In this document: piece by piece, positions 43,586 through 55,040 of the stretch
How the letters are laid out: each line of letters starts with the position of its first letter
Position numbering within the stretch: the stretch's first letter is position 1
Assembly: GCF_004211955.1 (NCBI RefSeq)
Contig: NZ_RHJI01000003.1
Coordinates: 185,142-249,141 of the forward strand
Direction: 5' to 3'
Length of the DNA stretch: 64,000 bases
Source of the DNA: Escherichia sp. E1V33
GTDB taxonomy: Bacteria; Pseudomonadota; Gammaproteobacteria; Enterobacterales; Enterobacteriaceae
The notes under the pieces: model-generated
Databases searched by the model: none
What the model was told of the DNA's origin: nothing
Seen by the model: only the letters and a program-made list of their open reading frames with translations
Position numbers and translations under genes: made by a program

Positions 43586-45310
43586 ATGGAGATGTTGTCT
43601 GGAGCCGAGATGGTCGTCCGATCGCTTATCGATCAGGGCGTTAAACAGGTATTCGGTTATCCCGGAGGCGCGGTCCTTGATATTTACGATGCATTGCATA
43701 CCGTGGGGGGTATCGATCACGTATTAGTTCGTCATGAGCAAGCGGCGGTGCATATGGCCGATGGCCTGGCACGCGCAACCGGGGAAGTGGGTGTCGTGCT
43801 GGTGACGTCGGGTCCAGGGGCGACTAACGCGATTACCGGTATCGCTACTGCTTATATGGACTCCATTCCTTTGGTTGTTCTTTCCGGTCAGGTAGCGACC
43901 TCGCTGATAGGCTACGATGCCTTTCAGGAGTGCGACATGGTGGGAATTTCCCGCCCGGTGGTAAAACACAGTTTCCTGGTTAAGCAAACGGAAGACATTC
44001 CTCAGGTGCTGAAAAAGGCATTCTGGCTGGCGGCAAGTGGTCGTCCTGGACCAGTGGTGGTTGATTTACCGAAAGATATTCTTAATCCGGCGAACAAATT
44101 ACCCTACGTCTGGCCGGAGTCGGTCAGTATGCGCTCTTATAACCCGACAACACTGGGTCATAAGGGGCAGATTAAACGCGCATTGCAGACACTGGCGGCA
44201 GCGAAAAAACCGGTAGTTTACGTTGGCGGCGGCGCAGTGACTGCGAGTTGCCATCAACAACTCAAACAGATTATTGAGCAACTTAATCTTCCCGTCGTCT
44301 CTTCATTAATGGGGCTGGGGGCGTTTCCGGCAACGCATCGTCAGGCGCTGGGGATGCTGGGAATGCACGGCACCTACGAAGCCAATATGACCATGCATAA
44401 TGCCGATGTTATTTTTGCGGTCGGCGTGCGCTTTGACGATCGCACCACTAACAATCTGGCCAAGTACTGCCCGAATGCAACGGTTTTACATATTGATATC
44501 GATCCTACGTCGATCTCAAAAACCGTTACCGCCGACATCCCGATCGTTGGTGACGCGCGGTTAGTGCTGGATCAAATGCTGGAGTTGCTGGCACAAGAAA
44601 CGGCTCACCAACCGCTGGATGAAATCCGTGACTGGTGGCAACAGATTGAACAGTGGCGCGCTCGCCAGTGCCTTAAATACGACACTCAGAGCGAAAAGAT
44701 TAAACCGCAAGCGGTGATCGAGACACTCTGGCGGCTGACGAAAGGGGACGCTTACGTCACGTCCGACGTCGGGCAGCACCAGATGTTCGCCGCGCTTTAT
44801 TATCCTTTCGATAAACCGCGTCGTTGGATCAACTCCGGTGGACTCGGCACCATGGGCTTTGGTTTGCCTGCGGCGCTGGGTGTCAAAATGGCGTTACCAG
44901 AAGAAACCGTGGTCTGCGTCACTGGCGACGGCAGCATTCAGATGAACATTCAGGAACTGTCTACCGCTTTGCAATATGAACTGCCGGTGCTGGTGGTGAA
45001 TCTCAATAACCGCTATCTGGGGATGGTGAAGCAGTGGCAGGACATGATCTATTCCGGCCGCCATTCACAATCTTATATGCAATCGCTACCGGATTTCGTT
45101 CGTCTGGCGGAAGCCTATGGCCATGTTGGGATCCAGATTTCTCATCCGCAAGAGCTGGAAAACAAACTTAGCGAGGCACTGGAACAGGTACGCAATAATC
45201 GCCTGGTGTTTGTTGATGTCACCGTCGATGGCAGTGAGCACGTCTACCCGATGCAGATTCGTGGCGGCGGAATGGATGAAATGTGGTTAAGCAAAACGGA
45301 GAGAACCTGA
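43586..45310 (+). CDS. ilvI: Acetolactate synthase III, large subunit
   Basis: TPP- and FAD-dependent catalytic subunit of AHAS III; it makes acetolactate or acetohydroxybutyrate for valine, leucine and isoleucine. I took the ATG at 43586 (MEMLSGAEM), after GAGGCAGGCC, giving 574 residues. The frame is open 28 codons further upstream but crosses the promoter. Glu51 in [13 protein letters not shown] activates TPP, and the TPP motif [12 protein letters not shown] lies near 440. Residues 204-239 in the middle domain carry a cluster of differences from remembered K-12 IlvI. Confidence 0.97.
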   Translation: MEMLSGAEMVVRSLIDQGVKQVFGYPGGAVLDIYDALHTVGGIDHVLVRHEQAAVHMADGLARATGEVGVVLVTSGPGATNAITGIATAYMDSIPLVVLSGQVATSLIGYDAFQECDMVGISRPVVKHSFLVKQTEDIPQVLKKAFWLAASGRPGPVVVDLPKDILNPANKLPYVWPESVSMRSYNPTTLGHKGQIKRALQTLAAAKKPVVYVGGGAVTASCHQQLKQIIEQLNLPVVSSLMGLGAFPATHRQALGMLGMHGTYEANMTMHNADVIFAVGVRFDDRTTNNLAKYCPNATVLHIDIDPTSISKTVTADIPIVGDARLVLDQMLELLAQETAHQPLDEIRDWWQQIEQWRARQCLKYDTQSEKIKPQAVIETLWRLTKGDAYVTSDVGQHQMFAALYYPFDKPRRWINSGGLGTMGFGLPAALGVKMALPEETVVCVTGDGSIQMNIQELSTALQYELPVLVVNLNNRYLGMVKQWQDMIYSGRHSQSYMQSLPDFVRLAEAYGHVGIQISHPQELENKLSEALEQVRNNRLVFVDVTVDGSEHVYPMQIRGGGMDEMWLSKTERT

Positions 45311-45312
45311 TT

Positions 45313-45804
45313 ATGCGCCGGATATTATCCGTATTACTCGAAAATGAATCAGGCGCGTTATCCCGCGTGATCGGCCTCTTTTCCCAACGGGGCTATAACA
45401 TTGAAAGCCTGACCGTTGCGCCAACCGACGATCCGACATTATCGCGTATGACTATCCAGACCGTGGGCGATGAAAAAGTGTTGGAGCAGATTGAAAAGCA
45501 ACTACACAAGCTGGTCGATGTGCTGCGCGTGAGCGAACTGGGGCAGGGGGCGCATGTTGAGCGGGAAATCATGCTGGTAAAAATTCAGGCCAGTGGCTAC
45601 GGACGTGACGAAGTGAAGCGCAATACGGAAATATTCCGTGGGCAAATCATTGATGTCACGCCATCGCTTTATACCGTCCAATTGGCAGGAACCAGCGATA
45701 AGCTTGATGCATTTTTAGCATCGATTCGCGATGTGGCGAAAATTGTGGAGGTTGCTCGCTCCGGCGTAGTAGGACTTTCGCGCGGCGATAAAATAATGCG
45801 TTGA
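45313..45804 (+). CDS. ilvH: Acetolactate synthase III, regulatory subunit
   Basis: Small subunit that boosts IlvI activity and gives it valine sensitivity. It has 163 residues from the ATG at 45313, 2 bases after ilvI. The N-terminal ACT domain (about 1-78) has the valine-site region [20 protein letters not shown], which looks wild-type, so valine-sensitive AHAS III is expected. The C-terminal domain activates the catalytic subunit. A hairpin terminator follows. Confidence 0.97.
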   Translation: MRRILSVLLENESGALSRVIGLFSQRGYNIESLTVAPTDDPTLSRMTIQTVGDEKVLEQIEKQLHKLVDVLRVSELGQGAHVEREIMLVKIQASGYGRDEVKRNTEIFRGQIIDVTPSLYTVQLAGTSDKLDAFLASIRDVAKIVEVARSGVVGLSRGDKIMR

Positions 45805-45815
45805 GAATGATCTCA

Positions 45816-45902
45816 ATGCGCAAATTATAGCCCAACATGCCACGTTGGGCTTTTTTTGCGAATTCAGTGGGAACCTGGAATAAAAGCAGTTGCCGCAGTT
45901 AA
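45816..45902 (+). pseudogene. fruL: fruL leader-peptide relic with in-frame amber
   Basis: K-12 annotation has a 28-codon leader, fruL, just before cra. The syntenic frame here is also 29 codons, from ATG 45816 to TAA 45902, but codon 5 is TAG (45828-45830). The C-terminal part after the stop still reads RWAFFANSVGTWNKSSCRS, close to what I recall of FruL. Either the gene is broken here, or FruL was never a real peptide and the frame is a by-product of the ilvH terminator that lies inside it. Confidence 0.6.
45829..45857 (+). terminator. Intrinsic terminator after ilvH
   Basis: AGCCCAAC (45829-45836) pairs with GTTGGGCT (45844-45851) and runs into seven Ts. It separates ilvIH from cra. Confidence 0.9.
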
Positions 45903-45983
45903 TTTTCTGCGCTTAGATGTTAATGAATTTAACCCATGCCAGTACAATGGGTATGGTTTTTACATTTTACTCAAGGGGCAATT

Positions 45984-46988
45984 GTGAAACTGGATGAAAT
46001 CGCTCGGCTGGCGGGAGTGTCGCGGACCACTGCAAGCTATGTTATTAACGGCAAAGCGAAGCAATACCGTGTGAGCGACAAAACCGTTGAAAAAGTCATG
46101 GCAGTGGTGCGTGAGCACAATTACCACCCGAATGCCGTGGCTGCTGGGCTTCGTGCTGGACGCACACGTTCGATTGGTCTTGTGATCCCCGATCTGGAGA
46201 ACACAAGTTACACCCGTATCGCTAATTATCTTGAACGTCAGGCACGGCAACGGGGTTATCAACTACTGATTGCTTGTTCCGAAGATCAGCCAGACAACGA
46301 AATGCGCTGTATTGAGCATCTTTTGCAACGTCAGGTTGATGCGATTATCGTTTCGACGTCGCTGCCGCCGGAGCATCCTTTTTATCAACGCTGGGCTAAC
46401 GACCCGTTCCCGATCGTCGCGCTGGACCGTGCCCTCGATCGTGAACACTTCACCAGCGTTGTGGGTGCCGACCAGGATGATGCAGAAATGCTGGCCGAAG
46501 AGTTACGCAAGTTTCCTGCCGAGACGGTGCTTTATCTTGGCGCGTTGCCGGAGCTTTCTGTCAGTTTCCTGCGCGAGCAGGGGTTCCGTACTGCCTGGAA
46601 AGATGATCCGCGCGAAGTGCATTTCCTTTATGCCAACAGCTATGAGCGGGAAACCGCTGCCCAGTTGTTCGAAAAATGGCTGGAAACGCATCCGATGCCG
46701 CAGGCGCTGTTCACCACCTCATTTGCGTTGTTGCAAGGCGTTATGGATGTCACGCTGCGCCGTGATGGCAAACTGCCTTCTGATTTGGCAATTGCGACCT
46801 TTGGCGACAACGAATTGCTCGACTTCTTACAGTGTCCGGTATTGGCAGTAGCCCAGCGTCATCGCGACGTTGCGGAACGCGTACTGGAGATTGTGCTCGC
46901 CAGTCTGGACGAGCCGCGCAAACCAAAACCAGGCTTAACACGCATTAAACGTAATCTCTATCGTCGTGGTGTACTAAGCCGTAGATAA
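45984..46988 (+). CDS. cra: Catabolite repressor/activator Cra (FruR)
   Basis: LacI-family regulator that responds to fructose 1-phosphate and sets the balance between glycolysis and gluconeogenesis. I chose the GTG at 45984, after AAGGGG, giving 334 residues as in K-12. The frame opens 16 codons earlier but without a ribosome site. The N-terminal helix-turn-helix and hinge (1-58) read [20 protein letters not shown], followed by the periplasmic-binding-protein-like effector domain. The last residue is Arg where I recall Ser in K-12. It is transcribed alone, with about 600 bases to mraZ. Confidence 0.97.
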   Translation: MKLDEIARLAGVSRTTASYVINGKAKQYRVSDKTVEKVMAVVREHNYHPNAVAAGLRAGRTRSIGLVIPDLENTSYTRIANYLERQARQRGYQLLIACSEDQPDNEMRCIEHLLQRQVDAIIVSTSLPPEHPFYQRWANDPFPIVALDRALDREHFTSVVGADQDDAEMLAEELRKFPAETVLYLGALPELSVSFLREQGFRTAWKDDPREVHFLYANSYERETAAQLFEKWLETHPMPQALFTTSFALLQGVMDVTLRRDGKLPSDLAIATFGDNELLDFLQCPVLAVAQRHRDVAERVLEIVLASLDEPRKPKPGLTRIKRNLYRRGVLSRR

Positions 46989-47507
46989 ATATTACGAAAA
47001 AGATGCGCCAGTGGATTTTACCTCTGGCGCATTGAGTACGTAATTGGACATCGATATCCATAATGTAAATAAGACTATTCGGACAATTATCCATAAGCCC
47101 TTCTGAATATCCTGCCAATTAACTCCATTTGCTGCGCTGAATGATAATTAAGTCGTAACGATGGATTGCAATTGCATTATTTTGTTACAGGCAAATCGGC
47201 AATTGCCGATTAAACAAACACTTTTCTAAACTTTTGCCCAAAGTCGCTGGCATCAGGCATGGCGCACGTGCAACAGGGACTGTTATCCAGGGGAGATATG
47301 TCCTAAAATGCCGCTCGCGTCGCAAACTGACACTTTATATTTCCATTAAGGAAATTCGAGTCGTTTTTAAAACGGTAATGATGAATGGGATTTTTTCTTA
47401 CAACTATTCATAACGTTAATTTGCTTCGTTTGTTGGGCGATTTTTAAACAATGCAGATATTAGCCGTAAACATTGGGTTTTTTGCTTCGGTAAGGAATGT
47501 TCCTGGC
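46989..47507. other. Gene-free spacer cra-mraZ
   Basis: Apart from a hairpin after cra (ATGCGCCAG at 47003-47011 with CTGGCGCAT at 47024-47032, lacking a T-run), I see no ORF, repeat or RNA gene in these about 500 bases. Homopolymer-rich stretches occur near 47380-47480, ahead of the mraZ promoter. Confidence 0.6.
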
Positions 47508-47537
47508 TTGACAAGCTTTTCCTCCGCTCCGTAAACT
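47508..47537 (+). promoter_or_regulatory. mraZ promoter (Pmra) of the dcw cluster
   Basis: -35 TTGACA (47508-47513) and -10 TAAACT (47532-47537) at 18 bp. The start would be near 47545, about 40 bases before mraZ. In E. coli it is the main promoter for the first dozen genes of the cluster. Confidence 0.88.
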
Positions 47538-47544
47538 CCTTTTA

Positions 47545-47570
47545 GTGGGAATTTGTGGGATAAAGTGGTA
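47545..47570. promoter_or_regulatory. MraZ operator: three 10-bp-spaced GTGGGA repeats
   Basis: GTGGGA (47545-47550), GTGGGA (47555-47560) and GTGGTA (47565-47570) are exactly 10 bases apart. They overlap the transcript start, the pattern bound by MraZ rings for autorepression. Confidence 0.85.
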
Positions 47571-47587
47571 ATCGGGGGGAGACTGGC

Positions 47588-48046
47588 ATGTTCCGGGGAG
47601 CAACGTTAGTCAATCTCGACAGTAAAGGGCGCTTATCGGTGCCTACCCGTTATCGGGAAGAACTGCTCGGGAGCGCTGCCGGTCAAATGGTGTGTACCAT
47701 TGACATTCATCACCCGTGCCTGCTGCTTTACCCCCTTCCTGAATGGGAAATTATCGAGCACAAATTATCGCGTCTTTCGAGCATGAACCCTGTTGAACGT
47801 CGTGTTCAACGCCTTCTGTTAGGGCATGCCAGTGAGTGTCAGCTGGATAGCGCTGGTCGATTATTAATCGCGCCTGTGTTGCGGCAGCATGCCGGGCTGA
47901 CGAAAGAAGTGATGTTGGTCGGGCAGTTCAATAAGTTCGAACTGTGGGATGAAACGACATGGCATCAACAGGTCAGGGAAGATATCGACGCTGAACAGTC
48001 TGTTACCGAAAACTTGTCGGAGCGGCTGCAGGACTTGTCTCTATAA
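47588..48046 (+). CDS. mraZ: Transcriptional regulator MraZ
   Basis: AbrB/SpoVT-type DNA-binding protein that represses its own promoter and the dcw cluster. It has 152 residues. It has two swapped-hairpin domains (about 5-52 and 81-124), each with a D-x-KGRL or DSAGRL core ([15 protein letters not shown] and [12 protein letters not shown]). It forms high-order rings that read the GTGGGA repeats just upstream. rsmH starts one base after its stop. Confidence 0.97.
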   Translation: MFRGATLVNLDSKGRLSVPTRYREELLGSAAGQMVCTIDIHHPCLLLYPLPEWEIIEHKLSRLSSMNPVERRVQRLLLGHASECQLDSAGRLLIAPVLRQHAGLTKEVMLVGQFNKFELWDETTWHQQVREDIDAEQSVTENLSERLQDLSL

Positions 48047-48047
48047 A

Positions 48048-48989
48048 ATGATGGAAAACTATAAACATACCACGGTACTGCTGGACGAAGCCGTAAATGG
48101 CCTCAATATCCGTCCTGACGGTATCTACATTGATGGAACTTTTGGTCGCGGTGGTCACTCACGTCTGATTCTTTCGCAACTTGGCGAAACAGGACGCTTG
48201 CTGGCAATCGATCGCGACCCGCAGGCTATTGCCGTCGCGAAGACTATTGATGATCCGCGCTTCTCCATCATTCATGGACCTTTCTCTGCGCTGGGCGAAT
48301 ATGTCGCCGAGCGCGATCTTATCGGCAAGATCGACGGCATTCTCCTCGATCTTGGCGTCTCTTCACCGCAACTTGATGATGCTGAGCGCGGCTTTTCCTT
48401 TATGCGCGATGGTCCGCTGGACATGCGTATGGACCCAACCCGTGGGCAGTCAGCCGCTGAATGGCTACAAACCGCAGAAGAAGCCGATATCGCCTGGGTA
48501 TTGAAAACCTATGGTGAAGAGCGTTTTGCCAAACGCATTGCCCGCGCCATTGTCGAGCGTAACCGCGAACAGCCGATGACCCGCACCAAAGAACTGGCGG
48601 AAGTCGTGGCTGCTGCAACGCCGGTGAAAGATAAGTTTAAACATCCCGCGACCCGTACCTTCCAGGCGGTGCGCATTTGGGTAAACAGTGAACTGGAGGA
48701 GATAGAGCAGGCGCTAAAAAGCTCGCTCAACGTGCTGGCCCCTGGCGGGCGGCTTTCGATCATCAGTTTTCATTCGCTGGAAGACCGTATTGTGAAACGC
48801 TTTATGCGTGAAAACAGTCGTGGTCCACAAGTTCCGGCAGGGTTACCGATGACTGAAGAGCAGCTCAAAAAACTGGGTGGCCGTCAGCTGCGAGCACTAG
48901 GTAAGTTGATGCCGGGCGAAGAAGAGGTGGCAGAGAACCCTCGTGCCCGTAGTTCAGTTCTGCGTATTGCAGAGAGGACGAACGCATGA
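48048..48989 (+). CDS. rsmH: 16S rRNA m4C1402 methyltransferase RsmH
   Basis: N4-methylates C1402 at the ribosomal P site, next to the initiator codon. The start at 48048 (MMENYKH) gives 313 residues; the open frame extends upstream through mraZ in another phase. The SAM-binding motif [10 protein letters not shown] is at 29-38, and the [10 protein letters not shown] motif (here [10 protein letters not shown]) lies near the C-terminus. It overlaps ftsL by 4 bases (ATGA), which couples their translation. Confidence 0.97.
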
Positions 48990-49351
48990 TCAGCAGAGTG
49001 ACAGAAGCCCTCAGCAAAGTTAAAGGATCGATGGGAAGCCACGAGCGCCATGCCTTGCCTGGCGTTATCGGTGACGATCTTTTGCGGTTTGGGAAGCTGC
49101 CGCTCTGCCTGTTCATTTGCATTATTTTGACGGCGGTGACTGTGGTGACCACGGCGCACCATACCCGTTTGCTGACCGCTCAGCGCGAACAACTGGTGCT
49201 GGAGCGAGACGCTTTAGACATTGAATGGCGCAACCTCATTCTTGAAGAGAATGCGCTCGGCGACCATAGCCGGGTGGAACGGATCGCCACGGAGAAGCTG
49301 CAAATGCAGCATGTTGATCCATCACAAGAAAATATCGTAGTGCAAAAATAA
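48986..49351 (+). CDS. ftsL: Cell division protein FtsL
   Basis: Bitopic divisome protein of 121 residues that joins FtsB and FtsQ and activates FtsWI. A short cytoplasmic part is followed by a transmembrane helix (about 38-56). The periplasmic coiled coil has leucine-zipper spacing (about 60-100, [20 protein letters not shown] at its start). The start overlaps rsmH. ftsI follows after 15 bases. This short, little-conserved protein is recognised mainly from position and topology, and the sequence agrees with K-12. Confidence 0.97.
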
Positions 49352-49366
49352 GGATAAACGCGACGC

Positions 49367-51133
49367 ATGAAAGCAGCGGCGAAAACGCAGAAACCAAAAC
49401 GTCAGGAAGAACATGCCAACTTTATCAGTTGGCGTTTTGCGTTGTTATGCGGCTGTATTTTATTGGCACTGGCTTTCCTGCTGGGGCGCGTTGCCTGGTT
49501 ACAGGTAATCTCCCCGGATATGCTGGTGAAAGAGGGTGACATGCGCTCTCTTCGCGTTCAGCAAGTCTCCACCTCCCGCGGCATGATTACCGACCGTTCT
49601 GGTCGCCCGTTAGCAGTGAGTGTGCCAGTAAAAGCGATTTGGGCTGACCCGAAAGAAGTGCATGAAGCTGGCGGCATCAGCGTCGGTGACCGCTGGAAGG
49701 CGCTGGCTAACGCGCTCAATATTCCGCTGGATCAGCTTTCAGCCCGCATTAACGCCAACCCGAAAGGGCGCTTTATTTATCTGGCGCGTCAGGTAAACCC
49801 TGACATGGCTGAATACATCAAAAAACTGAAGCTGCCGGGGATTCATTTGCGTGAAGAATCTCGCCGTTACTATCCGTCTGGCGAAGTGACCGCTCACCTC
49901 ATTGGCTTTACCAACGTCGATAGCCAGGGGATTGAGGGCGTCGAGAAAAGTTTCGATAAATGGCTTACCGGGCAACCGGGCGAACGTATTGTGCGTAAAG
50001 ACCGCTATGGTCGTGTAATTGAAGATATTTCTTCTACCGACAGCCAGGCGGCGCACAACCTGGCGTTGAGTATTGATGAACGCCTGCAGGCGCTGGTTTA
50101 TCGCGAACTGAATAACGCGGTGGCCTTTAACAAGGCTGAATCCGGTAGCGCCGTGCTGGTGGATGTCAACACTGGTGAAGTGCTGGCGATGGCCAACAGC
50201 CCGTCTTACAACCCCAACAATCTGAGTGGCACACCAAAAGAGGCGATGCGTAACCGTACCATTACCGACGTGTTTGAACCGGGCTCAACGGTTAAACCGA
50301 TGGTGGTGATGACCGCGTTGCAACGTGGCGTGGTGCGGGAAAACTCGGTACTGAATACCGTTCCTTATCGAATTAACGGCCACGAAATCAAAGACGTGGC
50401 ACGCTACAGCGAATTAACCCTGACCGGGGTATTACAGAAGTCGAGTAACGTCGGTGTTTCCAAGCTGGCGTTAGCGATGCCGTCCTCAGCGTTAGTAGAT
50501 ACTTACTCACGTTTTGGACTGGGAAAAGCGACCAATTTGGGGTTGGTCGGAGAACGCAGTGGCTTATATCCTCAAAAACAACGGTGGTCTGACATAGAGA
50601 GGGCCACCTTCTCTTTCGGCTACGGGCTAATGGTAACACCGTTACAGTTAGCGCGAGTCTACGCAACTATCGGCAGCTATGGCATCTATCGCCCGCTGTC
50701 GATTACCAAGGTTGACCCCCCGGTTCCTGGCGAGCGAGTTTTCCCGGAATCCATTGTTCGCACTGTGGTGCATATGATGGAAAGCGTGGCGCTACCGGGC
50801 GGCGGCGGCGTGAAGGCGGCGATTAAAGGCTATCGTATCGCCATTAAAACCGGTACTGCGAAAAAGGTCGGGCCGGACGGTCGCTATATCAATAAATATA
50901 TTGCTTATACCGCAGGCGTTGCGCCTGCGAGTCAGCCGCGCTTCGCGCTGGTTGTTGTTATCAACGATCCGCAGGCGGGTAAATACTACGGCGGCGCCGT
51001 TTCCGCGCCGGTCTTTGGTGCCATCATGGGCGGCGTATTGCGTACCATGAACATCGAGCCGGATGCGCTGACAACGGGTGATAAAAATGAATTTGTGATT
51101 AATCAAGGCGAGGGGACAGGTGGCAGATCGTAA
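49367..51133 (+). CDS. ftsI: Septal peptidoglycan transpeptidase FtsI (PBP3)
   Basis: Class B penicillin-binding protein that crosslinks septal wall together with FtsW. It has 588 residues. A cytoplasmic tail and a transmembrane anchor (about 22-41) precede the pedestal domain (about 60-230) and the transpeptidase. The nucleophile is Ser307 in GSTVKP, with SSN near 359-361 and KTGT near 494-497. Length and sequence around residue 333 show none of the four-residue insertions tied to reduced beta-lactam binding. murE begins 14 bases inside its 3' end. Confidence 0.98.
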   Translation: MKAAAKTQKPKRQEEHANFISWRFALLCGCILLALAFLLGRVAWLQVISPDMLVKEGDMRSLRVQQVSTSRGMITDRSGRPLAVSVPVKAIWADPKEVHEAGGISVGDRWKALANALNIPLDQLSARINANPKGRFIYLARQVNPDMAEYIKKLKLPGIHLREESRRYYPSGEVTAHLIGFTNVDSQGIEGVEKSFDKWLTGQPGERIVRKDRYGRVIEDISSTDSQAAHNLALSIDERLQALVYRELNNAVAFNKAESGSAVLVDVNTGEVLAMANSPSYNPNNLSGTPKEAMRNRTITDVFEPGSTVKPMVVMTALQRGVVRENSVLNTVPYRINGHEIKDVARYSELTLTGVLQKSSNVGVSKLALAMPSSALVDTYSRFGLGKATNLGLVGERSGLYPQKQRWSDIERATFSFGYGLMVTPLQLARVYATIGSYGIYRPLSITKVDPPVPGERVFPESIVRTVVHMMESVALPGGGGVKAAIKGYRIAIKTGTAKKVGPDGRYINKYIAYTAGVAPASQPRFALVVVINDPQAGKYYGGAVSAPVFGAIMGGVLRTMNIEPDALTTGDKNEFVINQGEGTGGRS

Positions 51134-52607
51134 TTTGCGCGACCTTCTTGCTCCGTGGGTGCCAGACGCACCTTCGCGAGCACTGCGAGAGATGACACTC
51201 GACAGCCGTGTGGCTGCGGCGGGCGATCTCTTTGTAGCTGTAGTAGGTCATCAGGCGGACGGGCGTCGATATATCCCGCAGGCGATAGCGCAAGGTGTGG
51301 CTGCCATTATTGCAGAGGCGAAAGGTGAGGCGACCGACGGTGAAATCCGTGAAATGCACGGCGTACCGGTCATCTATCTCAGCCAGCTCAACGAGCGTTT
51401 ATCTGCACTGGCGGGCCGCTTTTACCATGAACCCTCTGACAATTTACGTCTCGTGGGCGTAACGGGCACCAACGGCAAAACCACCACTACCCAGCTTTTG
51501 GCGCAGTGGAGTCATTTGCTTGGTGAAACCAGCGCAGTGATGGGCACCGTAGGTAACGGCCTGCTGGGTAAAGTTATTCCGACGGAAAATACGACCGGTT
51601 CGGCAGTCGACGTTCAGCATGAGCTGGCGGGGCTGGTGGACCAGGGGGCGACTTTTTGCGCAATGGAAGTTTCCTCCCACGGGCTGGTACAGCACCGTGT
51701 GGCGGCATTGAAATTTGCGGCGTCGGTCTTTACCAACTTAAGCCGCGATCACCTTGATTATCATGGTGATATGGAACACTACGAAGCTGCGAAATGGCTG
51801 CTTTACTCCGAACATCATTGCGGTCAGGCGATTATTAACGCCGACGATGAAGTGGGCCGCCGCTGGCTGGCAAAACTGCCGGACGCGGTTGCGGTATCAA
51901 TGGAAGATCATATCAATCCGAACTGTCACGGACGCTGGTTAAAAGCGATCGACGTGAACTATCACGACAGCGGTGCGACGATTCGCTTTAGCTCAAGTTG
52001 GGGCGATGGCGAAATTGAAAGCCATCTGATGGGCGCTTTTAACGTCAGCAACCTGCTGCTCGCGCTGGCGACACTGTTGGCACTCGGCTATCCATTGGCT
52101 GATCTGTTGAAAACCGCCGCGCGTCTGCAACCGGTTTGCGGACGTATGGAAGTGTTCACTGCGCCAGGCAAACCGACGGTGGTGGTGGATTACGCGCATA
52201 CACCGGATGCACTGGAAAAAGCCTTACAGGCGGCGCGTCTGCACTGTGCGGGCAAGCTGTGGTGTGTCTTTGGCTGTGGTGGCGATCGCGATAAAGGTAA
52301 GCGTCCACTGATGGGCGCAATTGCCGAAGAGTTTGCTGACGTGGCGGTGGTGACGGACGATAACCCGCGTACCGAAGAACCGCGTGCCATCATCAACGAT
52401 ATTCTGGCGGGAATGTTAGATGCCGGACATGCCAAAGTGATGGAAGGCCGTGCTGAAGCGGTGACTTGCGCCGTTATGCAGGCTAAAGAGAACGATGTGG
52501 TGCTGGTCGCGGGCAAAGGCCATGAAGATTACCAGATTGTTGGCAATCAGCGTCTGGACTACTCCGATCGCGTCACGGTGGCGCGTCTGCTGGGGGTGAT
52601 TGCATGA
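51120..52607 (+). CDS. murE: UDP-MurNAc-tripeptide synthetase (meso-DAP adding)
   Basis: Adds meso-diaminopimelate to UDP-MurNAc-L-Ala-D-Glu. It has 495 residues from a GTG at 51120 lying within ftsI. The ATP-binding loop GTNGKTTT is at 116-123. The DNPR motif (in DDNPRTEEP, about 413-416) marks DAP rather than lysine specificity, which fits a Gram-negative. It overlaps murF by 4 bases. DapB, encoded earlier in the window, feeds its substrate. Confidence 0.98.
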   Translation: MADRNLRDLLAPWVPDAPSRALREMTLDSRVAAAGDLFVAVVGHQADGRRYIPQAIAQGVAAIIAEAKGEATDGEIREMHGVPVIYLSQLNERLSALAGRFYHEPSDNLRLVGVTGTNGKTTTTQLLAQWSHLLGETSAVMGTVGNGLLGKVIPTENTTGSAVDVQHELAGLVDQGATFCAMEVSSHGLVQHRVAALKFAASVFTNLSRDHLDYHGDMEHYEAAKWLLYSEHHCGQAIINADDEVGRRWLAKLPDAVAVSMEDHINPNCHGRWLKAIDVNYHDSGATIRFSSSWGDGEIESHLMGAFNVSNLLLALATLLALGYPLADLLKTAARLQPVCGRMEVFTAPGKPTVVVDYAHTPDALEKALQAARLHCAGKLWCVFGCGGDRDKGKRPLMGAIAEEFADVAVVTDDNPRTEEPRAIINDILAGMLDAGHAKVMEGRAEAVTCAVMQAKENDVVLVAGKGHEDYQIVGNQRLDYSDRVTVARLLGVIA

Positions 52608-53962
52608 TTAGCGTAACCCTTAGCCAACTTACCGACATTCTCAACGGTGAACTGCAAGGTGCAGATATCACCCTTGATGCTGTAACCACTGATACCCGAA
52701 AACTGACGCCGGGCTGCCTGTTTGTTGCCCTGAAAGGCGAACGTTTCGATGCTCATGATTTTGCCGACCAGGCGAAAGCTGGCGGCGCAGGCGCACTACT
52801 GGTTAGCCGTCCGCTGGACATCGACCTGCCGCAGTTAATCGTCAAGGATACGCGTCTGGCGTTTGGTGAACTGGCTGCATGGGTTCGCCAGCAAGTTCCG
52901 GCGCGCGTGGTTGCTCTGACGGGGTCCTCCGGCAAAACCTCCGTTAAAGAGATGACGGCGGCGATTTTAAGCCAGTGCGGCAACACGCTTTATACCGCGG
53001 GCAATCTCAACAACGACATCGGCGTGCCAATGACGCTGCTGCGCTTAACGCCGGAATACGATTACGCAGTCATTGAACTTGGCGCGAACCATCAGGGCGA
53101 AATTGCCTGGACGGTTAGTCTGACTCGCCCGGAAGCGGCGCTGGTCAACAACCTGGCGGCAGCGCATCTGGAAGGTTTCGGTTCCCTCGCTGGTGTCGCA
53201 AAAGCGAAAGGTGAAATCTTTACCGGCCTGCCGGAAAACGGTATCGCCATAATGAACGCTGACAACAACGACTGGCTGAACTGGCAAAGCGTGATTGGCT
53301 CACGCAAAGTGTGGCGCTTCTCACCGAATGCCGCCAACAGCGACTTTACTGCCGCCAATATCCATGTGACCTCGCACGGTACTGAATTTACCCTGCAAAC
53401 CCCAACGGGGAGCGTAGATGTTCTGCTGCCGTTGCCGGGGCGTCACAATATTGCTAATTCGCTGGCAGCTGCGGCGCTCTCCATGTCAGTGGGTGCAACG
53501 CTTGATGCTATTAAAGCGGGGCTGGCGAATCTGAAAGCCGTTCCCGGGCGTCTGTTCCCTATTCAACTGGCAGAAAACCAGTTGCTGCTCGATGACTCCT
53601 ACAACGCCAATGTCGGTTCAATGACCGCAGCAGTCCAGGTGCTGGCTGAAATGCCGGGCTACCGCGTGCTGGTGGTGGGCGATATGGCGGAACTGGGCGC
53701 TGAAAGCGAAGCCTGCCATGTACAGGTGGGCGAAGCGGCGAAGGCGGCTGGTATTGACCGCGTGTTAAGCGTGGGTAAACAAAGCCATGCTATCAGCACC
53801 GCCAGCGGCGTTGGCGAACATTTTGCTGATAAATCCGCATTAATTTCGCGTCTTAAGTCACTGATTGCAGAGCAACAGGTCATTACGATTTTAGTTAAGG
53901 GTTCACGTAGTGCCGCCATGGAAGAGGTGGTACGCGCTTTACAGGAGAATGGGACATGCTAG
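52604..53962 (+). CDS. murF: UDP-MurNAc-pentapeptide synthetase
   Basis: Adds D-Ala-D-Ala to the UDP-MurNAc tripeptide, finishing the cytoplasmic precursor. It has 452 residues. The ATP loop is GSSGKTS at 107-113, with the Mur-ligase central motif [13 protein letters not shown] and the C-terminal [11 protein letters not shown] segment. Its dipeptide substrate comes from DdlB further along the cluster. It overlaps mraY by 7 bases. Confidence 0.98.
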
Positions 53963-55038
53963 TTTGGCTGGCCGAACATTTGGTCAAATATTATTCCGGC
54001 TTTAACGTCTTTTCCTATCTGACGTTTCGCGCCATCGTCAGCCTGCTGACCGCGCTGTTCATCTCATTGTGGATGGGCCCGCGCATGATTGCCCATTTGC
54101 AAAAACTCTCCTTTGGTCAGGTCGTTCGTAACGATGGCCCGGAATCGCACTTCAGTAAGCGCGGTACGCCGACCATGGGCGGGATAATGATCCTGACGGC
54201 GATTGTGATCTCCGTTCTGCTGTGGGCTTACCCCTCCAACCCGTACGTCTGGTGCGTACTCGTGGTGCTGGTGGGTTACGGCATCATTGGTTTTGTCGAT
54301 GACTATCGCAAAGTGGTGCGTAAAGACACCAAGGGCCTGATTGCGCGCTGGAAGTATTTCTGGATGTCGGTGATCGCGCTGGGCGTTGCCTTTGCGCTGT
54401 ATCTTGCCGGGAAAGATACACCAGCGACGCAGCTGGTGGTGCCGTTTTTTAAAGATGTGATGCCGCAGCTGGGGCTGTTCTACATCCTGCTGGCTTACTT
54501 CGTCATTGTTGGCACTGGCAACGCGGTAAACCTGACCGATGGCCTCGATGGGCTGGCGATTATGCCAACCGTATTTGTCGCAGGTGGTTTTGCGCTGGTG
54601 GCGTGGGCAACCGGCAACATGAACTTTGCCAGCTACTTGCATATACCGTATCTGCGGCACGCCGGGGAACTGGTTATTGTCTGCACCGCGATAGTCGGGG
54701 CAGGGCTGGGCTTCCTGTGGTTTAACACCTATCCGGCGCAAGTCTTTATGGGCGATGTAGGTTCGCTGGCATTAGGCGGCGCGCTGGGCATTATCGCTGT
54801 GCTGCTGCGTCAGGAATTCCTGCTGGTGATTATGGGCGGTGTGTTTGTGGTTGAAACCCTGTCGGTTATTTTGCAGGTCGGCTCCTTTAAACTGCGCGGA
54901 CAACGTATTTTCCGCATGGCGCCGATTCACCACCACTATGAACTGAAAGGCTGGCCGGAACCGCGCGTCATTGTGCGCTTCTGGATTATTTCGCTGATGC
55001 TGGTCCTGATTGGTCTGGCAACGCTGAAGGTACGTTAA
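53956..55038 (+). CDS. mraY: Phospho-MurNAc-pentapeptide translocase MraY
   Basis: Inner-membrane enzyme that transfers phospho-MurNAc-pentapeptide to undecaprenyl phosphate, making lipid I. It has 360 residues and about ten membrane spans. The catalytic pair Asp115-Asp116 lies in GFVDDYRKV, the [10 protein letters not shown] motif follows, and the HIHH-like loop appears here as [14 protein letters not shown]. It overlaps murF and is 2 bases from murD. Confidence 0.98.
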
Positions 55039-55040
55039 GC

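Noticed and set aside
46989-47507. Search for a hidden small RNA or gene in the cra-mraZ spacer
   Set aside because: Only one hairpin without a T-run and scattered short frames were seen. Nothing could be supported.
50281-50400. YRIN near residue 333 of FtsI, which resembles the resistance-linked four-residue insertion
   Set aside because: The motif occurs once and the protein is the normal 588 residues. The insertion alleles duplicate it and are 592 long.
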